Shown: positions 44,810-54,085, counted from the stretch's first letter. The stretch is 64,000 nt of DNA from Bacteroides neonati (GCF_000499785.1 NZ_HG726028.1:115505-179504), one strand, 5' to 3'. Notes: generated from the sequence alone by a model not told the origin. Translations and numbers: made by a program.

Positions 44810-44901
44810 CAAATATATAGCAAAGAGTTCAATTAAAAAAAACATTTACGTCACAAGATACGTCACAAAATAAAAAAAGCGTCACAAAACACGTCACAAA
44901 G
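44810..44901 (-). promoter_or_regulatory. Promoter with four-repeat GTCACAAA operator
   Basis: -7 box TATATTTG (complement of 44810-44817). GTCACA repeats start at 44850, 44862, 44881 and 44893, spaced 12-19-12 bp. The nearest half-site is 31 bp from the -7 box. The operator lies between the divergent peptide and regulator genes, so it may control both. Confidence 0.7.
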
Positions 44902-44951
44902 ATAGAAAATAGCAGATAATGTAGTTTCTGTTGGATTCATGGATTAAGAAA

Positions 44952-44981
44952 TTGGATTTTAATATATTATTTGTACTTTTG
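44952..44981 (+). promoter_or_regulatory. Promoter of ToxR-like regulator
   Basis: -33 TTG (44952-44954) and -7 TACTTTTG (44974-44981), 19 bp apart, 32 bp before the start codon of the regulator. A good consensus match, so basal expression is likely. Confidence 0.65.
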
Positions 44982-45013
44982 CCAGAGTCAAACAACTCAT
45001 TGTACTACTTTCT

Positions 45014-46027
45014 ATGAAAGGTTACAAAAAATATCTATTTTATATCATTTCTCTCATCGCATTATTAGTGATAGGGACTAGTGTTGCATATAGACTTAAT
45101 GTGAATATGCAAAAAAGAAAAGTGGTTATGAATGAATATATTAGTAACATTTTAGAAGAGGCTGTTACTAAAAATGCGAAAACAAGAACCAAAAATATTT
45201 TTATTACAGGAATTGAGCAACGTCCAAACTATATAGGAAAAACCGAAACACGTATTTTTCAAACAACAGATACTACATTTACTTATAAATATAAGGTTGT
45301 TGATGCCGCAACAGCTATACTTCAAACTCAACAATCTTTTTTACTACTAACCGACAGCCTTAAAAGCGAGCATATTCAACAACTATTTGACAGTCTTTTG
45401 CTATCAAGAAACATTAAGGCTAATAGCATTATCCGCATAGTTGCATCTGGATATTTTAAGCAATGTACGATACAAACAAATGATACAACTTCAATGGTAA
45501 TCCATGGTCGCACAAATTATATAATGGACGATGGACTGGAGAAAATTGAATATATAGCTTACGTACACTATCCGTTTCCCACACTGTGGAATAGCATTTC
45601 TAAAAAGGAATTTTATTATGGCATACTGCTAGCATGCGTTATCTGTTTCGCCCTATTAACCTATAAAATACACCAAAGAATAGCAGCAAAGAGGTTGTTA
45701 GCGGCTACCCCTATCATGAAAATAAGCAATAATTACCAAGAAACGGAGTACCCGGTGATAGAGGATGAATACGTGAGATATAACAGTAGATGTGTCCGAT
45801 TCACTCGGCAGCCGTTGCAGATAATACAGCTATTCTTAAAAGCAGAGCAATATCGAATCAAGAAAAATGAGATTAAAGAACTATGGCCAAAGTCTGTGAA
45901 TCAATTAAGTAACATGACAACAGCCATAAACAGAGTAAATAAACTTCTTGCAGAAATAGATTGTCCCTATAGCATCATTACAGACGCGACCGACAAGGAG
46001 TATTACGTGCTATCAAAGAGTACGTAG
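45014..46027 (+). CDS. ToxR-like transmembrane transcriptional regulator
   Basis: 337 residues, the only plus-strand gene of the accessory locus. Membrane segments at about 7-27 and 200-217 enclose a periplasmic domain; a cytoplasmic winged helix covers about 250-335 (LQIIQLFLKAEQYRIKKNEIKELWP, helix MTTAINRVNKLL). No receiver domain. It is divergent from the peptide gene at 44567, with a GTCACAAA operator in between. It likely senses a periplasmic signal, possibly the peptide; inference. It ends at a strong terminator that separates it from mutL. Confidence 0.8.
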   Translation: MKGYKKYLFYIISLIALLVIGTSVAYRLNVNMQKRKVVMNEYISNILEEAVTKNAKTRTKNIFITGIEQRPNYIGKTETRIFQTTDTTFTYKYKVVDAATAILQTQQSFLLLTDSLKSEHIQQLFDSLLLSRNIKANSIIRIVASGYFKQCTIQTNDTTSMVIHGRTNYIMDDGLEKIEYIAYVHYPFPTLWNSISKKEFYYGILLACVICFALLTYKIHQRIAAKRLLAATPIMKISNNYQETEYPVIEDEYVRYNSRCVRFTRQPLQIIQLFLKAEQYRIKKNEIKELWPKSVNQLSNMTTAINRVNKLLAEIDCPYSIITDATDKEYYVLSKST

Positions 46028-46062
46028 TTAATCGACCAATAACTAGTATATCAATGCATGAT

Positions 46063-46100
46063 AAAGTACGTACTCTTGGCATACAAGAGTACGTACTTTT
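46063..46100. terminator. Bidirectional terminator between regulator and mutL
   Basis: Perfect 16-bp inverted repeat AAAGTACGTACTCTTG / CAAGAGTACGTACTTT with a 5-base loop and T-runs on both sides, between convergent genes. It marks the border between the accessory locus and core genome. Confidence 0.85.
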
Positions 46101-46179
46101 GAAACGCTTGTCGATTAAATCATTAAACGTACAATAATTTTATCATCAAACGACTAGATCGTATGCAATAGGAAAGTAT

Positions 46180-48099
46180 CTATCTAAAAAGCTTTTCGAT
46201 TTCGTCCTCCTTAATGGTAGTGAGCACTACTTTGCCATCAGGGGTATAGTTGGGAGCACTACATGCAAAAAGATCGTCGACCAAGCGATTCATCTCTTCG
46301 TTCGAAAGTACCTGACCATAGACGATAGCAGCAGCACGAGCCAACGTGAGAGCCAGAATCTGCTGAATCTCATCTTTCACATCATTACCTTTTTCCATGG
46401 CTGTATGCAGCATGTTGTGCACTAACTCCACAGGGTTGAGACCTTCGACACCCGAGGGAATACCATTGATGGCATAGCTACCACCACCTAGGTTGCTAAG
46501 ATCGAAGCCAACGGCAACCAATTCGTCCATAACGCCTTCTAAAACGGTAGCTTCGGAAGCAGGCAATTGCAAAATCTCCGGAAAAAGAACACCTTGCGAT
46601 ACACCTTGCTTCTGGCGAATTTGAGCCATGTAGCGATCGAACAATACACGAATATGAGCACGGTGTTGATCGATAAGCATCAACCCCGATTTGACCGAGG
46701 TAAGAATAAACCGACCCTTGAACTGTAGATGCTGTCCGCTCTTCTCAACCACCGATTCGCCGGCATAAAAAGTAGTAGAAGGAGAAACCTCCCGCTCTAC
46801 CACCGGCTCGAAAGCAGCTTCGAAGAGGGGTTCCATAATTGGGTCTTCGGTTGCTTCAGGTTCGGGACGATTGAGTTTACTGGCTTTCTCGAGCCCACCG
46901 TAGAGATCTTCCCAGTCGACTTTGGCATGCGAAAAGCCTCCTCCACCGAAACCGCTCGACGCACTGCCACTACGCGGATTGCTTGAAGTTGGCTTGAAGG
47001 GATTAAAATCGGAATTATAATGTACCGTAGGTGGTGGTGGCAGGGTTTCTTGCTCGAAAGAGGGAATATCGGGCATATCTTCGGTATCGAAGTCAATAGA
47101 GGGCACAGCATTGAATTTGCCCAATGACTCCTTAACGGAAGCGGAAATAATTTGCCAGATGGCCTGCTCGTTTTCGAATTTAATCTCGGTCTTCGTTGGA
47201 TGGATGTTGACATCAATATTGGCAGGATCGACCTCGAAATATAGAAAGTAAGAAATCTGATCACCGCTAGGAATAAGTTGCTCATAGGCATCCATCACTG
47301 CTTTATGAAAATAGGGATGACGCATGTAGCGACCGTTGACAAAGAAGTATTGATGCGCTCCTTTCTTACGGGCTGTTTCGGGTTTGGCTACAAAGCCCGA
47401 AACCTGTACCATAGTGGTATTGACCTCGACCATGAGTAATTGCTGATTGAGTTTCTTACCGAAAATAGCCAGAATACGCTGACGCAGATTCGACGGTTGT
47501 AGATTGAACAACTCAGAGTCGTTGCTATAGAGCGATAAAGCGACCTCGGGGTGCACCAACGCAATACGCTCGAACTCGGCAAGGATGTTGCTCAGTTCGG
47601 TTGAGTTTGCCTTGAGAAACTTACGACGCGCAGGGATATTAAAGAATAGATTGTTGATTGAAAAATTGCTTCCGCGCGGACAAGAGACCACTTCCTGACT
47701 CTCTACCTGAGAACCGGCAATGACAATCTTGGTTCCGAGCTCTTCGTCTTCGGGACGTGTTTTGAGTTCGACTTGCGCCACAGCAGCAATAGAAGCAAGT
47801 GCTTCGCCACGGAAGCCCATGGTGCGCAATGCAAAAAGATCGGCTGCCTGGCGTATCTTTGAGGTGGCATGACGCTCGAACGAAAGACGAGCATCGGTTT
47901 CGGACATGCCTTTGCCATCGTCGATCACCTGAATAGAGGTTTTACCGGCATCGGTAACCAATACATGTATGCTACGTGCATCGGCATCAATAGCGTTCTC
48001 GACCAGCTCTTTAATTACAGAGGCAGGACGTTGAATGACCTCTCCGGCTGCAATCTGATTGGCAACCGAATCGGGCAACAAATGAATGATATCGCTCAT
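46180..48099 (-). CDS. mutL: DNA mismatch repair protein MutL
   Basis: 639 residues. N-terminal GHKL ATPase with ELVENAIDADA, DDGKGM and GFRGEAL, then SCPRGSN and NGRYMRHP. A low-complexity linker (about 340-440; Pro-, Ser- and Gly-rich) joins the dimerisation domain. In the C-terminal domain the usual metal-dependent endonuclease motif DQHAxxE is replaced by DQHRAHIR, and the Cys motifs are absent, so nicking activity is doubtful. It is last in the OMP-biogenesis operon and follows a small membrane protein gene by 12 bp. Confidence 0.95.
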   Translation of the reverse strand: MSDIIHLLPDSVANQIAAGEVIQRPASVIKELVENAIDADARSIHVLVTDAGKTSIQVIDDGKGMSETDARLSFERHATSKIRQAADLFALRTMGFRGEALASIAAVAQVELKTRPEDEELGTKIVIAGSQVESQEVVSCPRGSNFSINNLFFNIPARRKFLKANSTELSNILAEFERIALVHPEVALSLYSNDSELFNLQPSNLRQRILAIFGKKLNQQLLMVEVNTTMVQVSGFVAKPETARKKGAHQYFFVNGRYMRHPYFHKAVMDAYEQLIPSGDQISYFLYFEVDPANIDVNIHPTKTEIKFENEQAIWQIISASVKESLGKFNAVPSIDFDTEDMPDIPSFEQETLPPPPTVHYNSDFNPFKPTSSNPRSGSASSGFGGGGFSHAKVDWEDLYGGLEKASKLNRPEPEATEDPIMEPLFEAAFEPVVEREVSPSTTFYAGESVVEKSGQHLQFKGRFILTSVKSGLMLIDQHRAHIRVLFDRYMAQIRQKQGVSQGVLFPEILQLPASEATVLEGVMDELVAVGFDLSNLGGGSYAINGIPSGVEGLNPVELVHNMLHTAMEKGNDVKDEIQQILALTLARAAAIVYGQVLSNEEMNRLVDDLFACSAPNYTPDGKVVLTTIKEDEIEKLFR

Positions 48100-48111
48100 A
48101 AATAATCGAAT

Positions 48112-48411
48112 TTAAAAACTCCAGCTTCCGGTCTGGAGATAATGCCAGAGAAAGAGAAGCAGCCCAATAATGATCAGGATAACACCGAAGTGAACCGGGC
48201 GGCGTCCACTCTGTTTGCGACGCCGAAGGTGGGTAGTGCCTTCGATGAACTTGCCCCGAATATCTTCGGGCGAGAACTCCTTTTCGGGAAGCATGCCCAG
48301 ATCGCGCTTGGCGTCTTCTTCCATCTTGGTGAGTTTCTCTTTCCGCTCGTCAACATAAATATATTGATGGTTGAAACGACGCGGTTTCTTCATACTACTA
48401 AACATTCCCAT
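48112..48411 (-). CDS. Small conserved membrane protein
   Basis: 99 residues with a basic N-terminal half and one C-terminal membrane segment (about 73-93, VHFGVILIIIGLLLFLWHYL). No enzymatic motif. It lies 3 bp from the OstA-like gene and 12 bp from mutL. Function unknown. Confidence 0.7.
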   Translation of the reverse strand: MGMFSSMKKPRRFNHQYIYVDERKEKLTKMEEDAKRDLGMLPEKEFSPEDIRGKFIEGTTHLRRRKQSGRRPVHFGVILIIIGLLLFLWHYLQTGSWSF

Positions 48412-48414
48412 AAA

Positions 48415-50082
48415 CTACTTTCCTTTATTAATTAATTCTCGTTTGGACGAAGATACTGGTTTTCGGCTGGACTTACGTAATGTTTCGCCGGCTTTCTTCG
48501 CCTTCCAGACAAAGATGTCTTCTTTACTTAGCGGCCGAAGATAATCGAACCAGACAAACGTAGGCAGCTTCATCTTATCGGGCGGAATCTGATCCATCGG
48601 ATAAAGCACGCCGTTGGATTTGGGGCTCATCACCATTTTCTCCATCTTACGGTCTTTCAGATACATATTGAGCAAACTGGTCTCAGAGGTATTCATACCG
48701 ATCATCGTACTGTCTTTCTCATCGACAGGATAGAAAACAACCAACACATTGGCTATGACATCTACCTTGCGCATCTCGCCATTTTCGAAAAAGGCTTTGA
48801 TCTCCTTTCCGGAAATTTGGTTGTAATGAACCGAGTCTTTCATCTCGACGGTAAGTGCCTGATTGATGATATGTGCCCAATCAATGGTACTATCGTTCAT
48901 GTATACTTTGATCTCCTCGCCGAGCAGTTGCTGACCTTCGTTCCAAAGTACAGGATCACGATACATGGTCATGCAGGAGTCTTTGGAGTTGTAGACAAGC
49001 GAGTCGCAAATGCCTTGCACATCGGTACGATACATGCGTACCTTGTGGTAAGCTCGCATCTCCCGAAACATAGAATCGGTATCGATGGCATAAGTGACCA
49101 TCATCAGCGTATCGGCATGCATAAACAGGCTGTCGCCTTGCGAATAATCAACGGCTACGGCACGCTTCGTGGCAAAAGCACTATCGGTGAGTTCGTTGTA
49201 ATAGCAATAGTCGCCGGTAAGCATATTTTTATTAATGGTATCGTTCATCACCACGTTTTCGAAAGCTTCGCCATAACCGGCGGTACGGTCGTAATAAAGA
49301 CTATCGCCCACAAGTTTTTTTCCTTCGTTGGTAAGCACCGAGCGATCCATCAATTCGGCCTGCCCGGTAGTGGTGTTATAGAAGCCGCGTTCGGAATAAA
49401 TATGATTGGCATCGCTCATAATATCCGAAGGGCCAAGGATGGTAGCCAACTTCGTGTCGGTATTATACTTCAACGTGTCCGAGGTAAGGATAAACTTCGG
49501 GTTGACCAACTTCACGTCGTGGTTGAACACCGATACTTTGGTTGCCGGACTGTACTCGCCCCAATCGGAGGTAAGCACGTTTTCTTCGTCCATCAGTGTA
49601 CCGCCTTCGAAATAGTAACCCAAATCGTACAGACGATCGTAATTTAAGCTATCGGTAAGCAAAGTGGTGTTGCGATTGATCATCTTTACGTTTCCTCGCA
49701 ATTGGGCAAGCTGGGTCATACCGTCATAATAGAGGTAATCGCCATAGATGAACAGCGTATCGCCTTGCTCCATACGCACGTTGCTAAACGCCTCGAAGGA
49801 GTTGGTTTTCTCAAAAATCAGTGCGCTATCACAATACATATACATGCTGTCATGACGCATCTTGACCGAACCAATCAATACCTGAACATCGGGACGAGCG
49901 GCCTTGTCGGCTTGTCCGCGATCGGCATGCAAGAGGTCGACTTTGGTCTTTTTATTTGTCTTTTTATCGGTAGGTTTCTGATCTCTCGCCCCTAAAAGAC
50001 ATACGCCAAACAGGCACAGACACCCCACAAGGAGGAATCTATGCCTGTTTTGGAAACTTGTTTTCTTATTTTTCTTCAGCAT
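48415..50082 (-). CDS. OstA/LptA-like LPS transport protein
   Basis: Start set at the ATG complement of 50080-50082 (upstream in-frame TTG rejected). 555 residues; signal peptide (FLLVGCLCLFGVCLLGA). Long series of beta-strand repeats of the OstA/LptA jellyroll type: YMYCDSALIFEKTNSFEAFSN, DTLFIYGDYLYYDG, DTLKYNTDTKLATI. It resembles the periplasmic LptA bridge but is much longer than E. coli LptA. Clustered with periplasmic foldases, fitting outer-membrane biogenesis. Confidence 0.8.
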   Translation of the reverse strand: MLKKNKKTSFQNRHRFLLVGCLCLFGVCLLGARDQKPTDKKTNKKTKVDLLHADRGQADKAARPDVQVLIGSVKMRHDSMYMYCDSALIFEKTNSFEAFSNVRMEQGDTLFIYGDYLYYDGMTQLAQLRGNVKMINRNTTLLTDSLNYDRLYDLGYYFEGGTLMDEENVLTSDWGEYSPATKVSVFNHDVKLVNPKFILTSDTLKYNTDTKLATILGPSDIMSDANHIYSERGFYNTTTGQAELMDRSVLTNEGKKLVGDSLYYDRTAGYGEAFENVVMNDTINKNMLTGDYCYYNELTDSAFATKRAVAVDYSQGDSLFMHADTLMMVTYAIDTDSMFREMRAYHKVRMYRTDVQGICDSLVYNSKDSCMTMYRDPVLWNEGQQLLGEEIKVYMNDSTIDWAHIINQALTVEMKDSVHYNQISGKEIKAFFENGEMRKVDVIANVLVVFYPVDEKDSTMIGMNTSETSLLNMYLKDRKMEKMVMSPKSNGVLYPMDQIPPDKMKLPTFVWFDYLRPLSKEDIFVWKAKKAGETLRKSSRKPVSSSKRELINKGK

Positions 50083-50108
50083 ATAAACTATAAAGCTGTT
50101 AGTAGAAA

Positions 50109-51476
50109 TCAATCCTTAATCCAACCCGGATATTTGAAATCGCATTTTTTCCAGTTCTCGTTGATGCGCACATAGGTGTGTTTCTGTTTATCAAGAATCC
50201 ACTTTTGCAACATCTCATCACGACGTTGGTCGACTACGATTTCTTTCAGGTTCTGATAATCTTCAGAGATAGTGGCTTTATGGCCGTTGATACGGTTTTT
50301 CAACTTCACAATGGCACAAACCTCTTTTCCATCCTTCTGATTAACCATCGTGAAGGCTTTGGATATTTCGCCTACGTTTAGTTTGTCGACCACCTTGGCA
50401 ATCTCTTGCGGAAGTTGTTGCATCTCGAATTTAGAGGTAGCATTCTCGGGGTTAGGCATCAAACCATGATTGTTGCGGGTATCTTTATCGTGAGAGAGTA
50501 CGGATGCAGCCTGATCGAAAGAGAACTTATCGGCACGGATATCATCGGCAATAGAGTCGAGCTTAGCACTGGCAGCAGCCAAATCTTTGAAAGCAACATT
50601 GGGCTTAAGAAGAATGTGGCGGGTGTTGATACGGTCGCCTCGCTTTTCGATCAACTGAATGATGTGAAATCCGAATTCAGACTCAACAATCTTAGATACC
50701 TTTTTAGGATCTTGCAGGTTGAAAGCCACGTTGGCATATTCGGGCACCAACTGCCCCTTTCCCATAAAACCGAGTTCACCGCCACGCAGAGCCGACCCTT
50801 TGTCCTCAGAGTAGAGACGGGCAAGGGTAGAGAAGTCAATCTCACCTTTGTTCACACGTTCGGTATAGTCACGTAAGCGGCTTTTCACGTCTTCAATTTC
50901 GGAAAGTGGAATCTTGGGTTGCTGTGTGATGATCTGTACCTCTACCTGAGTAGGCACATAAGGAATACTGTCTTGGGGAAGGTCTTTGAAGTAACGACGC
51001 ACTTCGGCAGGTGTTACTTTGACATCGCCTACCAGCTTCTGCTGCATCTTCTGAATGATGAGTCCGTTGCGAGCATTCTCGCGTAGTGTTTCGCGAATCT
51101 GAGTTGACGTCTTCTTAAAATACTCTTCCATCTTTTCTTTAGAACCGATGGCCTGAATGTATTGATTGGTCATCATGTCAACACGCTGAAGAATCTCCGA
51201 TTCGGATACTTCAATACTATCCAGCACTGCCTGATGAAGAAACAGCTTTTGTACGGCCAACTCTTCGGGTATCACACAATACGGATCACCGTCAAATTTA
51301 CGCCCTTCCTGAAGAGATGCCAAACGAGCCTCTTCTACATCCGATTTCAGAATAGCTTCGTCGCCTACCACCCAAACTACTTCGTCAATCACATTGTCCT
51401 GTCCGTATGTTGCCACACTGGCAGCCAGTGTTAAGGCAAATAAAACAACAAATTTAAAGTTCACAAACTTCTTCAT
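50109..51476 (-). CDS. SurA-like periplasmic peptidyl-prolyl isomerase
   Basis: 455 residues; signal peptide ending SVATYGQ. SurA N-terminal chaperone part (about 25-165), one parvulin domain (about 170-280: RLYSEDKGSALRGGELGFM, VAFNLQ, SEFGFHIIQL) and a second, weaker one (about 285-390: RHILLKP). Assists outer-membrane protein folding. It lies 9 bp downstream of another foldase-type gene, and its stop is 27 bp from the OstA-like start. Confidence 0.85.
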   Translation of the reverse strand: MKKFVNFKFVVLFALTLAASVATYGQDNVIDEVVWVVGDEAILKSDVEEARLASLQEGRKFDGDPYCVIPEELAVQKLFLHQAVLDSIEVSESEILQRVDMMTNQYIQAIGSKEKMEEYFKKTSTQIRETLRENARNGLIIQKMQQKLVGDVKVTPAEVRRYFKDLPQDSIPYVPTQVEVQIITQQPKIPLSEIEDVKSRLRDYTERVNKGEIDFSTLARLYSEDKGSALRGGELGFMGKGQLVPEYANVAFNLQDPKKVSKIVESEFGFHIIQLIEKRGDRINTRHILLKPNVAFKDLAAASAKLDSIADDIRADKFSFDQAASVLSHDKDTRNNHGLMPNPENATSKFEMQQLPQEIAKVVDKLNVGEISKAFTMVNQKDGKEVCAIVKLKNRINGHKATISEDYQNLKEIVVDQRRDEMLQKWILDKQKHTYVRINENWKKCDFKYPGWIKD

Positions 51477-51485
51477 TCTTTGTAT

Positions 51486-52331
51486 TTAATAATTGTATAT
51501 AATCTTCTTTTTATCTATCGCGCGTTGATACAAATCGCTTTTTACTTGCTTCATAAAATCAATCTGCTTTCTATTGATCAACATGTCTTTTACCTTTGAT
51601 AAGGCAAGTTCGTACGGTTCTTGTTCTCCCTTTGCCCGATAATCGGACACATGAAGGAAATAGTAGAAAGCTGTATCTTTCAGTTCTATACGTCGGTTCT
51701 TGTTTACATAAGCCTCGGGATCGGGCTCCTTCATTGGAAGAAGATCAAGCACATCGGCTATAGGCACCCATTTATCATAAAAGTACTCGTACTTTACGGC
51801 ATTCTGAAGGCTGTACTTCTCGAGATGATCGACCGCCTCGCGAGCATCACTCTTATACCATTTGCGCACATTGGCTATTTGCGGAGCAGTAATCGGTACT
51901 TTAATAAACAAGCCTTTGACAAGCGGATGGGCAAGTTTGAACAGCTCTTGGTTGTTATTATAAAAATCGGTCAGTTCCTGTTCCGGAATCTCCTCGGAAA
52001 GCTTCTGGCTGATAAGCTGCTGCTGATAGGTATGCATGATCAATGCTTTTCGATAGTTTTCAACCAAGCGATCAATCTCAACGTTATCGGGAATATTGCT
52101 TTCGGCTTTCGCATAAAGTAACATCTCCTCGGCCCAATTACGAATGTAATGCTCGGCAAAGAGAAGACTGTCGTCTTTGGATATCCCTACCGGAAGCACT
52201 GCTTGCAGGTCTTCTTTGTAGAGAAAGTTTCCATCAACTTCTACCAAAGGAGTCTGCCCGCCATGATCCTGTTTCTCGGCACACGACACACAGCAAAGAA
52301 GAGAAATCAGTAGAAAGCCTGTTATTCGCAT
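51486..52331 (-). CDS. SurA-N-like periplasmic lipoprotein
   Basis: Start set at the ATG complement of 52329-52331. 281 residues; lipoprotein signal LLCCVSC (Cys17). It begins with VDGNFLYKEDLQAVLP, as in SurA N-terminal domains, and is largely helical; the parvulin catalytic core is not recognisable, so it is probably a chaperone without isomerase activity. Middle gene of three foldase-type genes. Confidence 0.7.
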   Translation of the reverse strand: MRITGFLLISLLCCVSCAEKQDHGGQTPLVEVDGNFLYKEDLQAVLPVGISKDDSLLFAEHYIRNWAEEMLLYAKAESNIPDNVEIDRLVENYRKALIMHTYQQQLISQKLSEEIPEQELTDFYNNNQELFKLAHPLVKGLFIKVPITAPQIANVRKWYKSDAREAVDHLEKYSLQNAVKYEYFYDKWVPIADVLDLLPMKEPDPEAYVNKNRRIELKDTAFYYFLHVSDYRAKGEQEPYELALSKVKDMLINRKQIDFMKQVKSDLYQRAIDKKKIIYNY

Positions 52332-52390
52332 TGTCAAACTGAATTATACTTAAGTTTTAAGGTACGAAGATAGTGTAATAATTGATTGCA

Positions 52391-53941
52391 TCAGTGATTA
52401 TTAACTGTTTTTAAAACCTCTTGGTTTATTTCAACCTTAGCAGATGCGCGTAAACGCTTGATCCAAAGGTTCTCGCAGAAGTTTTGGTAATCGGCTAATA
52501 ACTGCTCATAGACCTCCCTATAACTATCGGGGCCTTTCTGTTTCTGGCCTACCACCACGGTAAAAGGATAGGACTCTACAGAGGGTAAATTAACCGACTT
52601 CTTGAACACCAGTTTATCTACAAAAGGATTATCGCCCAAAGCAAAAACGCCTTGTTCCATCCGCACATTCATCCCCGAAGAAGTTCGAAAGGTTTGTTCA
52701 ACACATTCAGCCCATTTATTCTGGGGCAACTTCTTTAGTCTTTTGCGTACATATTTCGCACTTCTCTTATCAATGCAGTGAAGCACAGCGCCTTTATACC
52801 GGGGAGTATCCCAGTGGTAGTGCGATTGATGTGCTTTGAAATAAGCAGCTAAAGCAACCTCATCGGTGGGCGCTTGATTCCATGCTTCGCGGTTCCGTAT
52901 TTCGGACAACAGCAATCTCTCTTTGTATTCTTGCATGAGAAGATTGAATGTGGGATATTTTTGCTCGAGCTGATCGTTTTCGCAATCAAGAATTGTTTTT
53001 AGAACAAAGGCATTGAACTGTTTTTGAATAGCTCGTGGATAAGAGATAGCAAAGTGCTTGAAATCACTCCCGGTAAAGGTTTTTCCATTGAGTGCAAAAA
53101 GGGGTTGAGTCGTTTCGCCTTTCGAAAAGAGTTCTTCAATAGCAGCATTAACGGGAGTATAATTATATGTGCTTTTAAGTTTTGAGATCAAGGCTTGAAC
53201 CTCTTTATCACGCTCCTGCCGATAAGCCAGACGGTGTTCAATATCACTGCGCATCTCTGTAAACGAAGGCATCTCTTTCCGGTCAAGAACTTTCACAATA
53301 TGTATCCCTTGAGGCGTATAAAAGGGTTGAGAAATACTCCCCTTTGGCAAAGAAAAAGCGACTTTCTCAAATTCCTCGGGAGTCTCTAACCAACCCACCC
53401 AGAAGGGTTTCTTATCGTCGGAATATTTCGCAACACAATCCGAAAAGCGAACGGGAACAGGAGCTGTCAACGCCTTATAAAGCGAATCCATCAACAGATC
53501 TGCTTCACGAATGCGACTGGGTGTAAGTGTTTGTGGAAGATACTTGAATATATGCATGAGTTGTACTTGTTCGGCACGCCCATTGGTTTTCATTTCATCA
53601 TAAAGGCGACGGGCAGTTTGCTCCTCCTCTTTTGTATCAGTGAGATAGGTTCGAACCAGTTTTGCACGATAGCCTGCCAGTTTCTGACGAAAGGCATCGG
53701 TGGTATCAATTCCCATTTTCTGAGCTTGATCTACTTTCAGCTTAGCGTTGACGAAGGAATCGACATACTCAGTCGATGGTTGGGGGGATAAAGCGGACAG
53801 CGAACGGCTCTTATTGTAGCTGTATTCGAACTCGGAACGGAGAATGTCTTTGCCGTTAATCCGCATCAGTACAGGATCTGGTTGCGCAGAAGCAAATAAA
53901 TTCGAGAAGCAGGTGATCAATAAAAGCAAGGTTATTTTCAT
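52391..53941 (-). CDS. PpiC-type peptidyl-prolyl isomerase
   Basis: 516 residues; signal peptide (LLLITCFSNLFASAQ). N-terminal helical chaperone part; parvulin domain at about 120-245 (VQLMHIFKYLP, KYSDDKKPFWVGWL, PQGIHIVKVLDRK); second helical and degenerate isomerase region after 270. First gene of the operon running to mutL. Periplasmic; outer-membrane protein folding. Confidence 0.85.
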   Translation of the reverse strand: MKITLLLLITCFSNLFASAQPDPVLMRINGKDILRSEFEYSYNKSRSLSALSPQPSTEYVDSFVNAKLKVDQAQKMGIDTTDAFRQKLAGYRAKLVRTYLTDTKEEEQTARRLYDEMKTNGRAEQVQLMHIFKYLPQTLTPSRIREADLLMDSLYKALTAPVPVRFSDCVAKYSDDKKPFWVGWLETPEEFEKVAFSLPKGSISQPFYTPQGIHIVKVLDRKEMPSFTEMRSDIEHRLAYRQERDKEVQALISKLKSTYNYTPVNAAIEELFSKGETTQPLFALNGKTFTGSDFKHFAISYPRAIQKQFNAFVLKTILDCENDQLEQKYPTFNLLMQEYKERLLLSEIRNREAWNQAPTDEVALAAYFKAHQSHYHWDTPRYKGAVLHCIDKRSAKYVRKRLKKLPQNKWAECVEQTFRTSSGMNVRMEQGVFALGDNPFVDKLVFKKSVNLPSVESYPFTVVVGQKQKGPDSYREVYEQLLADYQNFCENLWIKRLRASAKVEINQEVLKTVNNH

Positions 53942-54014
53942 GCAGCTATTTCTTTTGATAATATGGTTACTAAACGACAGAAAGCAAAAAAAATTGTATC
54001 AAACATAAAGTAAA

Positions 54015-54085
54015 TAGGCACGGATTGCACAGACAAGAAACGGCTTCGTTAAAGAATCTCCGTACATCTGAACAATCCGTGCCTA
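54015..54085 (-). terminator. Long inverted repeat downstream of guaB
   Basis: 13-bp perfect repeat TAGGCACGGATTG (54015-54027) and CAATCCGTGCCTA (54073-54085) with an inner CAGA/TCTG pairing. It lies just after the guaB stop and may end its transcript. Confidence 0.5.

Noticed and set aside
1..46030. Polysaccharide utilisation locus
   Set aside because: Lipoproteins are abundant, but there is no SusC/SusD pair, no TonB-dependent receptor and no glycoside hydrolase in the window.
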